NCBI RefSeq assembly: GCF_002924445.1
Contig: NZ_PIGG01000069.1
Location: forward strand, 58,377 to 122,376
Direction of reading: 5' to 3'
Origin: Minwuia thermotolerans
Lineage (GTDB): Bacteria; Pseudomonadota; Alphaproteobacteria; Minwuiales; Minwuiaceae
DNA: 64,000 nucleotides
Below the pieces are notes generated by a model. It had not been told where the DNA came from. It made no database searches and saw only the letters and a list, made by a program, of their open reading frames with translations. A program made the position numbers and the translations under genes. Each line of letters begins with the position of its first letter. Position 1 is the stretch's first letter. Below, piece after piece: positions 8,192 through 15,965 of the stretch.

Positions 8192-9595
8192 TCAGTTGAC
8201 GGCAGCGCCCTCCACCGGCGGCAGACGGAAGACCTGGCCAGGATAGATCAGGTCCGGATCGCGGATGCGGTCGTCATTGGCCTTGTAGATCACCGTGTAA
8301 CGGATGCCCTGGCCATAGGTGCTGCGCGCGATGCGCCAGAGCGAATTGCCCGGCTGGACAATGACACGCTGCCGGCCGAGGTCCAGTTCGCCCGGCTCCG
8401 CCCGCGAGAAGGGCAGTGCCACCCGCGCCTGAACCGCACCCTTCTCGTCCACCTCGTCGACGCGCAGGTCGTAGACGCCGGGCTTGATCTCGGTGTCCGG
8501 CACCAGCAGCCAGCGGCCGCTGGAATCGGCGCGCGTGCGGCCGACCAGCTTGCCGTCGACATAGGCGCGCACCTCCCGGTCGGCCTTGCCGGACCCCGAG
8601 ACCGAGACATTGCCCTGATCGTCATAGTCGACCTTGCCCACGGTCAGTTCTCCGGCCACGGTCCCGGTCTTCGGCTCCTGCAGGATCTTCGTGTCCGTCC
8701 GGTCCTTTGGCGCCAGCAGCGCGATGGCGGAATTGTCCCCGGACGGCCTGGCGCAGTCGGGGACCACCAGGATCACCTCGCTGGCCGATTCGGCGGCGCG
8801 TCCATCCCGCTCCGCGCGCAGGCTGAGCGCCACGGACCCAGGACCCAGCGGCGTCTCCACGTAGTGCGCCCACTCTCCGGCTGCGTCGGCCTGCACCGTC
8901 GCCAGCACCTCGTCATCGGCCAGCAGGGAAACCGTCGCGCCGGGTTCGGCCCGACCGGCCGTCACCGCCGTGCAGTCGACGTCGGAGATGCGCACGATAT
9001 CGAAGGCGGGCGGGGTCATTGCGACCATGGCCTGGTCGGTTTTGCGTCCGCTCTCCGCCGCCGCTTCACCGGCGGACGCCGCGGGCTTCTCGACCCTTTC
9101 CGCGACCGCTGCGACGGTGGTATTTCCGCCTGCGCCTTCGGCCGCCGGCTTTTCGCCGACCGCCTGTTCGGCGCGGGCCACGTTCTTCGCTACCTCGACG
9201 CTCGGCGTTTCGCCGCCCGCGTTCCTGGCGTCCGCCGCGCCGGACTTGCTTTCGGGCGTCTGCGCCGGTGTCTTCGCCTCGGTTTCGCTGGCGGCCCGGC
9301 CGTCGGGGCCGGTCCCGGCTGCGCCCGCTGCAGTGCCGGTGTTCCCCTCTGGCGCCGGAGCGGCAGCGTCGGCAGTCGGCCGGTCCGCAGCAGCCGCGTC
9401 AGCCCCCGCCGGCTTGACCGCGGTTTCAGGCTCGGCCGGAGCATCCTTGTCGGCGTCCGCGCCCGCCGTCGCAGGAGCCCGGGTTTCGCCGCTCAGAACG
9501 ACGACGCTGGAGTCCTCCGAGTCCTGGAAAACGAAATAGGCGCCGATGGCGATCACTGCCGCCAGGCCGATGGCGGCGAACAGGGCTCTGTTCAA
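8192..9595 (-). CDS. LysM peptidoglycan-binding protein with Ala/Pro-rich linker
   Basis: A 467-residue cell-envelope protein. Residues 1-23 form an uncleaved or signal helix (MNRALFAAIGLAAVIAIGAYFVF). A long low-complexity Ala/Pro/Glu stretch follows to about residue 185. Next come domains that look Ig-like (AEPGATVSLLADDEVLATVQADAAGEW and a second copy near SVSGSGKADREVRAYVDGKLVGRT, both followed by a D-x-x-G-x-W motif). The C-terminus is a LysM domain (IVQPGNSLWRIARSTYG, then YPGQVFRLP). It is probably periplasmic, anchored in the inner membrane and binding peptidoglycan. This architecture is common in alphaproteobacteria, where its exact role is unknown to me. Confidence 0.8.
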   Translation of the reverse strand: MNRALFAAIGLAAVIAIGAYFVFQDSEDSSVVVLSGETRAPATAGADADKDAPAEPETAVKPAGADAAAADRPTADAAAPAPEGNTGTAAGAAGTGPDGRAASETEAKTPAQTPESKSGAADARNAGGETPSVEVAKNVARAEQAVGEKPAAEGAGGNTTVAAVAERVEKPAASAGEAAAESGRKTDQAMVAMTPPAFDIVRISDVDCTAVTAGRAEPGATVSLLADDEVLATVQADAAGEWAHYVETPLGPGSVALSLRAERDGRAAESASEVILVVPDCARPSGDNSAIALLAPKDRTDTKILQEPKTGTVAGELTVGKVDYDDQGNVSVSGSGKADREVRAYVDGKLVGRTRADSSGRWLLVPDTEIKPGVYDLRVDEVDEKGAVQARVALPFSRAEPGELDLGRQRVIVQPGNSLWRIARSTYGQGIRYTVIYKANDDRIRDPDLIYPGQVFRLPPVEGAAVN

Positions 9596-9672
9596 GAGAT
9601 TTCCGATCCGCAGTTCACGTCAATCGGGAATTCGTAGTCCTGCAAGCCCGTAACCGCAATGATTCCTTCATG

Positions 9673-10059
9673 TCAGCCTCCGTGCGGTACCGCCACCGAG
9701 ACCACCCGGCCGCCCAGGCCATGGACATTGTCATGCGCCCGCACGGTCACCTGGCCGATCTCCGGCGGGATTCTGATATCGGCCCCGCGGGTGAAGGGCT
9801 GTTCGCCGACATGGGGATGCAGCAGCTCACGCCGGCCCAGCACCCGGCCCTCGGTCGCCACGACCTCCCAGCCGTCGGCATAGTGTTCCCAGCCCGTATC
9901 GCCGTGCCGGACCGTCACGCTGAAGCGGAACATCCCGGGGTCCGCAGGCGATGCGGCGACCTCCACGGTGACCACGTCGGCCTCGCCGGCCATTGACCGA
10001 GTCGCGCCGAACGGCGAGATAAGTGCGACGGTCACCAGGATCAGAGCGATCTTCCGCAT
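9673..10059 (-). CDS. Hypothetical secreted protein
   Basis: A 128-residue exported protein of unknown function. The start at 10059 gives a good signal peptide (MRKIALILVTVALISPFGATRSMAG), with GGAGG eleven bases upstream. The mature part is a small beta-rich domain with SVTVRHGDTGWEHYADGWEV, GRRELLHPHV and RIPPEIGQVTVRAHD, which looks like a conserved hypothetical Ig-like fold. No catalytic motif was recognised. Its start codon overlaps that of the divergent LOG gene. Confidence 0.55.
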   Translation of the reverse strand: MRKIALILVTVALISPFGATRSMAGEADVVTVEVAASPADPGMFRFSVTVRHGDTGWEHYADGWEVVATEGRVLGRRELLHPHVGEQPFTRGADIRIPPEIGQVTVRAHDNVHGLGGRVVSVAVPHGG

Positions 10060-10642
10060 GTCAGAGATAGCCTCCATCTGCATCTACTGCGGCTCCAGCA
10101 GCCGCGCCAGCGAGGCCCATCTCGACGCCGCGGCCCGGCTGGGCAGGCTGATCGCGGAGAGCGGCCGCACGATCATCTACGGCGGCGGCCGGCTCGGCCT
10201 GATGGGCCGGATCGCGCAGGGCGGCCTGGCCGGCGGCGGCACCGTGGTCGGCATCATCCCCGAACATCTCTACAAGGTCGAGGTCCAGAACGAGGACGTC
10301 ACCGAACTGCTGGTCGTGGACACGATGCATACGCGCAAGGCCGAGATGGTGCGCCGCGCCGACGCCTTCTGCGTGCTGCCGGGCGGTATCGGCACCCTGG
10401 ACGAACTGGTCGAGATCCTGACCTGGCGGCAGCTCGAGCTGCACGACAAGCCCGTGGTCGTGGTCAATCAGGACGGCTATTTCGAACCGTTCCGCGCCCT
10501 GCTCGCTCACTTCATCGAGCACCGCTATGCGGGGCCGGCGCTTCTCGGGTTCGTCAGTTTCGTCGATCGCGTCGAGGACGTTCTGCCACTGCTGGAAGCC
10601 TCGCCGGCGGAGCGGTTCGAGGAACACCCCGAGAAGATCTGA
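10058..10642 (+). CDS. LOG-family protein (nucleoside monophosphate phosphoribohydrolase-like)
   Basis: A 194-residue Rossmann-like protein of the LOG (Lonely Guy) family. These enzymes split cytokinin riboside 5'-monophosphates or plain AMP into base and ribose 5-phosphate. It shows the opening SICIYCGSSS, the glycine-rich YGGGRLGLMG and the signature PGGIGTLDELVE with its catalytic Glu. The ATG at 10058 is the start consistent with the family's N-terminus; it has no good Shine-Dalgarno and shares two bases with the divergent gene's start. The physiological substrate in bacteria is usually purine nucleotides, which is inference here. Confidence 0.85.
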   Translation: MSEIASICIYCGSSSRASEAHLDAAARLGRLIAESGRTIIYGGGRLGLMGRIAQGGLAGGGTVVGIIPEHLYKVEVQNEDVTELLVVDTMHTRKAEMVRRADAFCVLPGGIGTLDELVEILTWRQLELHDKPVVVVNQDGYFEPFRALLAHFIEHRYAGPALLGFVSFVDRVEDVLPLLEASPAERFEEHPEKI

Positions 10643-10758
10643 CCGGGCGTCGGGACAATTGGTCCCGCTTGCGCCGATGGTCCGAACGACCAGTTCCGTC
10701 CACGAAAGGACCGGTGTGGCCGGTCCGGGTGTCAGCGAAACGGCAAACGAGAAGAACG

Positions 10759-11046
10759 ATGGACCGCCAGGAAGAATATGCCCGGAAGATGCACGCCCGC
10801 CTGAAACAGGCGGACATGGACATCGTCAAGCTGGAAGAGAGCGCCGAACGCTCCGATGTCGGCGGTTCCAGCGAGTACGAGGAATACATCCGCGAACTGC
10901 GCGAACGGCGCCAGCAATTGCGCGACCGCTGGGAGGAGGCCAAGGACCAGAGCGACGACAGCTGGGAGGGTTTCCTGCGCGGCCTCGACAATGCCTGGGA
11001 CGATCTGCAGCGCACCTTCGAGAAGGCCCGCGCCAGGATGCGCTGA
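10759..11046 (+). CDS. Small coiled-coil protein
   Basis: A 95-residue, highly charged protein with near-continuous helix: MDRQEEYARKMHARLKQADMDIVKLEE, then a short break at SDVGGSSEYEE and a second helix ending in DDLQRTFEKARARMR. Heptad-like spacing suggests a coiled coil. GAGAAG precedes the ATG at 10759, and an earlier in-frame start would add an arginine-rich leader. No transmembrane segment or enzyme motif is present. Similar small coiled-coil proteins are sometimes linked to stress, but I have no evidence for that here. Confidence 0.6.
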   Translation: MDRQEEYARKMHARLKQADMDIVKLEESAERSDVGGSSEYEEYIRELRERRQQLRDRWEEAKDQSDDSWEGFLRGLDNAWDDLQRTFEKARARMR

Positions 11047-11229
11047 TCGCCAGGGCGGTCATGCAACGGTAAGAAAAGCGGCACAAATACGTCAGAATCA
11101 GCGGCTATCTCCTGCCGTCATCGCGCCGGCAGCACGGGGCGCACGTGCTTGCACCGCTGACTGGGCGGCGGCTTTGCGCTATGGGACGGAGCGGCGGGCA
11201 GGCCGCCGACAGAACGGAGGGCCGCGAAG

Positions 11230-12366
11230 ATGGGCGAGACGGTATTCGACAACGCGCAGATCGTCCTGCGCGACCGCGTCGTCACCGGCTCGCTGGTTCT
11301 GCGTGACGGGCGCATCGCTGCCTTGTCCGAAGGCCCCGGCGCCACGGGCGAGGATATCGACGGCGACTTCCTGCTGCCCGGCCTGATCGAGCTGCACACC
11401 GATTTCCTGGAGGGCTGCTACCTGCCGCGGCCGAAGGTGAAATGGAACCCGGTCGCGGCGGTGCTGTCCCACGACGCCCAGGTCGCGGCCAGCGGAATCA
11501 CCACGGTGTTCGATGCGCTGCGCGTCGGCGACGACGCCGATTCGGTGAACATCGGCGAGGACGCCATGGTGCTGGCCGGCGCGATTTCCGATGCGCTGGA
11601 CGCCGACATGACCCGCGCCGACCATCTGCTGCATATCCGCTGCGAGCTGTCGGCCGACAACGCCGCCGACGAGTTCGAGCGCATGGCGGAAAGCCCCCGC
11701 ATCCGTCTGGTCTCGCTGATGGATCACACCCCCGGCCAGCGGCAGTTCACCGATCTCGACCAGTTCCGGACCTATTACGGCGGCAAGACCGGCTGGCCGA
11801 CCGAGAAGCTGGACGCCTTCATCACCGACCGGCAGGCGCGCGGCGCCCGGGTTGCGCCAGACAACCGGCGGCGCATCGTCGAGCGCGCGCGCAGCATGGG
11901 ACTGGCGCTCGCCAGCCATGACGACGCCACCGCCGGCCATGTCGCCGAAGCCGTCGCCGACGGCGTCGCCATCGCCGAGTTCCCGACCCGCGAGGAAGCC
12001 GCCCGCGCCTCCCACGGGCATGGCATGAAGGTGCTGATGGGGGCGCCCAACGTCGTCCGGGGCGGTTCGCATTCGGGCAACATCGCCGCCGCCGAGTTGG
12101 CGCGGCTGGGGCTGCTGGACATCCTGTCCTCGGATTACATCCCCTACAGCCTGCTGCAAGCGGCGTTCGACCTGCCCCACCACGCGCCGGAGATGAATCT
12201 CGCCGACGCCGTGCGCACCGTGACGGTCAACCCCGCGGAAGCCACCGGCCTCGCCGACCGGGGCGAGATCGCCGAGGGCCTGCGCGCCGATCTCGTCCGC
12301 ATCCGGCTGGTGGACGGCCTGCCGGTCGTGCGCGGCGTATGGCGCGAGGGAAGGAGGGTCGCATGA
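11230..12366 (+). CDS. phnM: Alpha-D-ribose 1-methylphosphonate 5-triphosphate diphosphatase PhnM
   Basis: A 378-residue amidohydrolase-superfamily enzyme of the carbon-phosphorus lyase pathway. It removes pyrophosphate from 5-triphosphoribosyl-1-alkylphosphonate before the lyase step. Family markers: DGDFLLPGLIELHTDFLEG carrying the metal-binding His, PRPKVKWNP, a central HDDAT region and the C-terminal SSDYIPYSLLQAAF followed by VNPAEATGLADRGEIAEG. GGAGG lies about 13 bases upstream of the ATG. Its stop overlaps the next start (ATGA), so the HD gene is co-translated. The core lyase genes phnGHIJKL are not in this window, which is unusual beside phnM. Confidence 0.92.
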   Translation: MGETVFDNAQIVLRDRVVTGSLVLRDGRIAALSEGPGATGEDIDGDFLLPGLIELHTDFLEGCYLPRPKVKWNPVAAVLSHDAQVAASGITTVFDALRVGDDADSVNIGEDAMVLAGAISDALDADMTRADHLLHIRCELSADNAADEFERMAESPRIRLVSLMDHTPGQRQFTDLDQFRTYYGGKTGWPTEKLDAFITDRQARGARVAPDNRRRIVERARSMGLALASHDDATAGHVAEAVADGVAIAEFPTREEAARASHGHGMKVLMGAPNVVRGGSHSGNIAAAELARLGLLDILSSDYIPYSLLQAAFDLPHHAPEMNLADAVRTVTVNPAEATGLADRGEIAEGLRADLVRIRLVDGLPVVRGVWREGRRVA

Positions 12367-12911
12367 ACGATATTGCCGGCGAGATCCTGCACCTGCTGGC
12401 TGCGCGCGGCGGCCGGATGTACGGCAACGAGGCCGTGACCCAGCTCGCCCACGGGGTACAGTGCGCCCTGCTGGCCGAACGGGACGGCGCCAGCCCGGCC
12501 ACGATCACCGCGGCGCTGCTGCACGACTACGGGCACCTGTTGCTGGACGACGACGCCGAGGCCGCGAACCAGGGCAAGGACTTGCGTCACGAGGCGATCG
12601 GCGCCGATGAACTGGCAAAATGGTTCGGCCCCGCCGTGACCGAGCCGGTGCGGCTGCATGTCGACGCCAAGCGCTTTCTCTGCGCCACGGATCTGGAGTA
12701 CTTCGCCATGCTCTCGCCGGCCTCCGTTACCTCGCTGGCGGTGCAGGGCGGGCCTTTCACGGGCCGGGAGGCCGAGCACTTCGTCCACCGTCCCTTCGCG
12801 CAGGAAGCCGTGATGCTCCGCCGCTGGGACGACCTGGCCAAGGACCCGGCGATGCGCACCCCGCCGATCCAGCATTTCCGCCGGTCCGTCGAAGCCTCGC
12901 TGGAGGACTGA
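12363..12911 (+). CDS. phnZ: PhnZ-type HD-domain mixed-valent di-iron phosphonate oxygenase
   Basis: A 182-residue HD-domain protein overlapping phnM by 4 bases. From memory of PhnZ, the whole active-site set is in register after a 4-5 residue offset: Y20 and E23 (PhnZ Y24/E27), H30, H54-D55 and H58 in LLHDYGH, H76, H99, K103 and D156. PhnZ oxidatively cleaves 2-amino-1-hydroxyethylphosphonate to glycine and phosphate; its relative TmpB acts on the trimethylated analogue. The hydroxylase partner (PhnY/TmpA) is not nearby, so the actual substrate is open. The family is often called a phosphonate degradation operon associated HD protein. Confidence 0.82.
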   Translation: MNDIAGEILHLLAARGGRMYGNEAVTQLAHGVQCALLAERDGASPATITAALLHDYGHLLLDDDAEAANQGKDLRHEAIGADELAKWFGPAVTEPVRLHVDAKRFLCATDLEYFAMLSPASVTSLAVQGGPFTGREAEHFVHRPFAQEAVMLRRWDDLAKDPAMRTPPIQHFRRSVEASLED

Positions 12912-12925
12912 CCGAAGCCCTGCGG

Positions 12926-12952
12926 GGGGCGGACGCCGGACGCATCCGCCCC
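12926..12952. terminator. Hairpin between convergent genes
   Basis: GGGGCGGA and TCCGCCCC form an 8-bp stem around an 11-base loop, between the end of the HD oxygenase gene and the end of the serine hydrolase gene. There is no clear U-tract, so termination in either direction is only suggested. Confidence 0.4.
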
Positions 12953-12961
12953 ACTTCCGGC

Positions 12962-14233
12962 TCAGTCGGCGGATCCGTTCCCGGTCATGGCGCCGTAGAC
13001 CATGTTGCGCAGGATCGCGCGCACCTTCACCCGGTTCTTGGGCGACTGCATCATGTAGACGAGGAACATGTCGTTCGTGGGATCGGCAAAGTAGTAGGTG
13101 CCGGCCGCGCCGCCCCAGTAGTACTCGCCCGGAACGCCGTTCGCGGGCGAGACGCCGCGGTCCAGACGCACGCCGAAACCGAGGCCGAAACCATAACCCG
13201 GCCCGGGCAGATAGTACTTGCCGGGTCCGATGCGGTCGCCGAGGTGATCGGCGGTCATGAAGGCCACTGTCTCCGGCGAGAGGATCCGCGCGCCGTCAAG
13301 TTCGCCGCCGTTCAGCAGCATCTGTGCGAAACGCGCGTAGTCGTGCACCGTCGAGTGCAGACCGCCGCCGCCGGATTCGAAGGCCCGCTCGGCGGCCGGA
13401 TCGTGCATGGTGATGGGACCGACGTTCATGTCGTCGGCACGGGCCTCGGCGAGCCGCGCCTGGTCGGCCGGATCGGCGACCCGGAACATGGTGTCCTCCA
13501 TGCCGAGCGGGTCGAAGATGCGGTCCTGGAAGACCTCACCGAGCGGCCGGCCCTCGACGACCTCGATCACGGCGCCCAGAACATCGGTCGCGCGGCTGTA
13601 CTCCCAGACCTGGCCCGGCTGATGTTCCAGCGGCAGGCCGCCGATGACACGGGCGATCTCGCGGTTGTTCAGGCCCGCGCTTTCCAGGTTCATCTCGCTC
13701 ATCGCCTCGCGCGCGGGACCGGCGCCGAAGAAGCCATAGGTGAGTCCGGCCGTATGGCGCAGCAGGTCCTGAATGGTCATCGCCCGCCTGGCGGGCTCCA
13801 GAGTGACATTGCCGTCGGCGTCCTTGCCGGTGGCCACCTGCATCTCCTTGTATTCGGGCAGGTAGGCGTGCACCGGATGGCTCAGGTCCAGCCGGCCCTC
13901 CTCGACCAGGATCATCGCCGCGACGGAGGTGATCGGCTTGGTCATGGAATAGATGCGGAAGATGGCGTCCTCGGCCATCGGCTCGCCGCCCTCGGTGCGC
14001 TTGCCCATGACCCCCAGATGCGCGATCTGCCCGTCGCGGGCGACCATGACGATGGCGCCCGGGAAGCTGCCGGCCTCGATCTCCTTCGCGATGCGCGCAT
14101 CCAGCGCCTGCAGCCGGTCGCCGGAGAACCCGAGCGACGCCGGATCCGACGCACGCGGCAGTTCGGCCGCCTGGACCAGCGTCGCGGCGGCGCACGCCAC
14201 GGATGCCATCATTCCGATCATCTTCAGTTTCAT
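12962..14233 (-). CDS. Serine hydrolase, beta-lactamase/esterase (class C fold) family, secreted
   Basis: A 423-residue exported protein. GGGAGGTAACG ATG at 14233 is a textbook start and opens a signal peptide (MKLKMIGMMASVACAAATLVQAA). The catalytic Ser-x-x-Lys is SMTK in IFRIYSMTKPITSVAAM, and a YSRATD motif gives the likely catalytic Tyr. The C-terminus has EYYWGGAAGTYYFADP, common in beta-lactamase-related esterases. It probably hydrolyses esters rather than antibiotics, since most chromosomal members of this group do so. A longer in-frame start at 14584 would bury the signal peptide and is rejected. Confidence 0.85.
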   Translation of the reverse strand: MKLKMIGMMASVACAAATLVQAAELPRASDPASLGFSGDRLQALDARIAKEIEAGSFPGAIVMVARDGQIAHLGVMGKRTEGGEPMAEDAIFRIYSMTKPITSVAAMILVEEGRLDLSHPVHAYLPEYKEMQVATGKDADGNVTLEPARRAMTIQDLLRHTAGLTYGFFGAGPAREAMSEMNLESAGLNNREIARVIGGLPLEHQPGQVWEYSRATDVLGAVIEVVEGRPLGEVFQDRIFDPLGMEDTMFRVADPADQARLAEARADDMNVGPITMHDPAAERAFESGGGGLHSTVHDYARFAQMLLNGGELDGARILSPETVAFMTADHLGDRIGPGKYYLPGPGYGFGLGFGVRLDRGVSPANGVPGEYYWGGAAGTYYFADPTNDMFLVYMMQSPKNRVKVRAILRNMVYGAMTGNGSAD

Positions 14234-14412
14234 CGTTACCTCCCGGTTCCCGATCATGCTTGTCCGGCAACCGGAGGGCTGTGGCCCCCGGGCGGCCTCT
14301 GTCACGGCGGCCATGGCTCGGGACGGCCGGCCGCCTGTATTGCGCCGATCTTGCCGCCGGCATCGGGGCCGTTCAAGCCGCGTATGGAAAACCGCCCGGC
14401 GGCGCGTGGCGT

Positions 14413-15027
14413 CTAGTAGATCGTCCGGGCCATGTGTTCGGGATAGGTCCGGTCGTATTCGTCGCCGTCGAAATCCCGGTCCTGCATCAGCGCCTGCAGC
14501 ATCTGCCCGGCCGTCGGCACCTCGGAGCGATCCGCCTGCGCCGCCGGGTCCCAGAGGCCCGAGCGCGCGAGCGCCTTCTGGCACTGGAAATAGACGGTCT
14601 CGACATGGACCCGGACGATGCAGCGCGGCGTCTTGCCCTCGAAGGCGAAGCTCTCGAGCAGGCCGGGATCGATCGCCAGGTCCGCGCGGCCGTTGACGCG
14701 CAGCGTCTCGCCGATGCCGGGGATCATGAAGATGAGCGAGGCGCGGCCGTCGCGCACGATGTTGCGCAGTGAATCCACTCGGTTGTTGCCGCGCCGGTCC
14801 GGCAGCATCAGCGTCCGCTCGTCGGCCACCCGGACAAAGCCCGGCGGGTCGCCGCGGGGCGAGACGTCGACGCCCTCCGGCCCGACGGTCGCCAGCATGC
14901 AGAACGGCGCGCGGCGCACGAATGCGGCGTATTCCGGAATCAGCGTCGGGCTCTCCTTGACCAGCGCCCGCTCCGGGACCTCGCCGTAGATCGCCTCGAG
15001 CTGTTCGATGGTCTGGATTCTGTCCAC
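14413..15027 (-). CDS. Pyridoxamine 5'-phosphate oxidase-family FMN protein (MSMEG_1061-like)
   Basis: A 204-residue split-barrel flavoprotein. It has the N-terminal LIPEYAAFVRRAPFCMLATVGPEGVDVSPRGDPPGFVRV, then LMLPDRRGNNRVDSLRNI, which together outline the FMN site of this family, and KTPRCIVRVHVETVYFQCQKALARSGLWDP near the end. The start at 15027 is a GTG. Members are deazaflavin- or FMN-dependent reductases with poorly known substrates. It sits between two unrelated genes, so context does not help. Confidence 0.8.
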   Translation of the reverse strand: MDRIQTIEQLEAIYGEVPERALVKESPTLIPEYAAFVRRAPFCMLATVGPEGVDVSPRGDPPGFVRVADERTLMLPDRRGNNRVDSLRNIVRDGRASLIFMIPGIGETLRVNGRADLAIDPGLLESFAFEGKTPRCIVRVHVETVYFQCQKALARSGLWDPAAQADRSEVPTAGQMLQALMQDRDFDGDEYDRTYPEHMARTIY

Positions 15028-15104
15028 GGTTCCGCCTCCCGAATGGCTGCCGAGATCGTCACCGCCGTGATACGCTCCCCGCCGGCAGCAGGGGAGGATT
15101 ATCG

Positions 15105-15716
15105 ATGCCCAGGGTTGAATTCCATTTCGATTTCGGCAGCCCGAACGCCTATCTGGCGCACCGGGTGATTCCCGCGGTCGAGCAGCGCAGCGGCGCGAAA
15201 TTCGATTATGTGCCGGTCCTGCTGGGCGGGGTGTTCAAGCTGACCGGCAACGTCTCGCCCATGGAGAGCCTGAAGGGCATCCGCAACAAGGCCGAGTACG
15301 GCCAGCTCGAGATGAAACGCTTCGTCGAGAACCACCGCATTGCCGGCTTCCGCTGGAACGAGCACTTCCCCGTCAACACGGTGCTGATCATGCGCGGCGC
15401 GCTGGCGGCCGAGCGCGATGGCCGGCTGGCGGACTATGTCGAGGCCGTCTTCCGCGCCATGTGGGAGGACAACCGGAAGATGGACGATCCCGGGACCGTC
15501 GCGGCGGTGCTGGACGCCGCTGGCCTCGATGGCCGCGCCCTTGTCGAGGCGACGCAGGATCCGGCGATCAAGCAGAAGCTGATCGAGAATACCGAGGCCT
15601 CGGTCGAACGCGGCAATTTCGGCAGCCCCACCTTTTTCGTCGGCGACGAGATGTTCTTCGGCAAGGACAAGCTGCGCGACGTCGAGGACGAGATCGCACG
15701 CCAGAAGGCGGGCTAG
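15105..15716 (+). CDS. 2-hydroxychromene-2-carboxylate isomerase (kappa-GST/DsbA fold)
   Basis: A 203-residue thioredoxin-fold protein. FDFGSPNAYLAHRV holds the Ser that activates glutathione in kappa-type transferases and NahD isomerases. The cis-Pro motif is FGSPTFFVGDEMFFGKDKL. GGGGAGGATTATCG precedes the ATG at 15105. NahD acts with glutathione in naphthalene breakdown, but close relatives occur widely outside such pathways, and nothing next to it points to aromatic degradation. The physiological substrate is therefore uncertain. Confidence 0.85.
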   Translation: MPRVEFHFDFGSPNAYLAHRVIPAVEQRSGAKFDYVPVLLGGVFKLTGNVSPMESLKGIRNKAEYGQLEMKRFVENHRIAGFRWNEHFPVNTVLIMRGALAAERDGRLADYVEAVFRAMWEDNRKMDDPGTVAAVLDAAGLDGRALVEATQDPAIKQKLIENTEASVERGNFGSPTFFVGDEMFFGKDKLRDVEDEIARQKAG

Positions 15717-15785
15717 AGTAGCAATTGTCGCTGCCCGTCTTGTCCGGGCAATGACATATTGCGACAAGCGCCGGCCCCGGGATTC

Positions 15786-15958
15786 TAGAGCGAGCCTTGG
15801 GGAGATTGAATTGCCAGTGGAGCTTCGGTGTCATGCCCGCCTTGTGCGGGCATCCGGCCAGATTGTCGACTTGCGGCGAAGCCGCTCCGGACCCCCGCAC
15901 AGAGGCGGGGGTGACACGCCGAGTGAGTGGCGGTTCAATCAAACAGCGGAACGCTCTA
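15786..15958. repeat. MITE-like palindromic intergenic element, 173 bp
   Basis: The element begins with TAGAGCG and ends with CGCTCTA. Read inward from each end, the two arms align over roughly 70 bases with one gap: both have GATTGAA at about base 20, GCCA just after it, then GTGTCA followed by a CCCGCC...GCGGG stem at 15828-15917. The inner stem is the 'GTCATGCCCGC...GCGGGGGTGACAC' type of repeat seen in many alphaproteobacterial intergenic regions. No ORF lies inside it. It fills the gap between the isomerase gene and the ELM1-family gene. Confidence 0.65.
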
Positions 15959-15965
15959 AAGGGAC

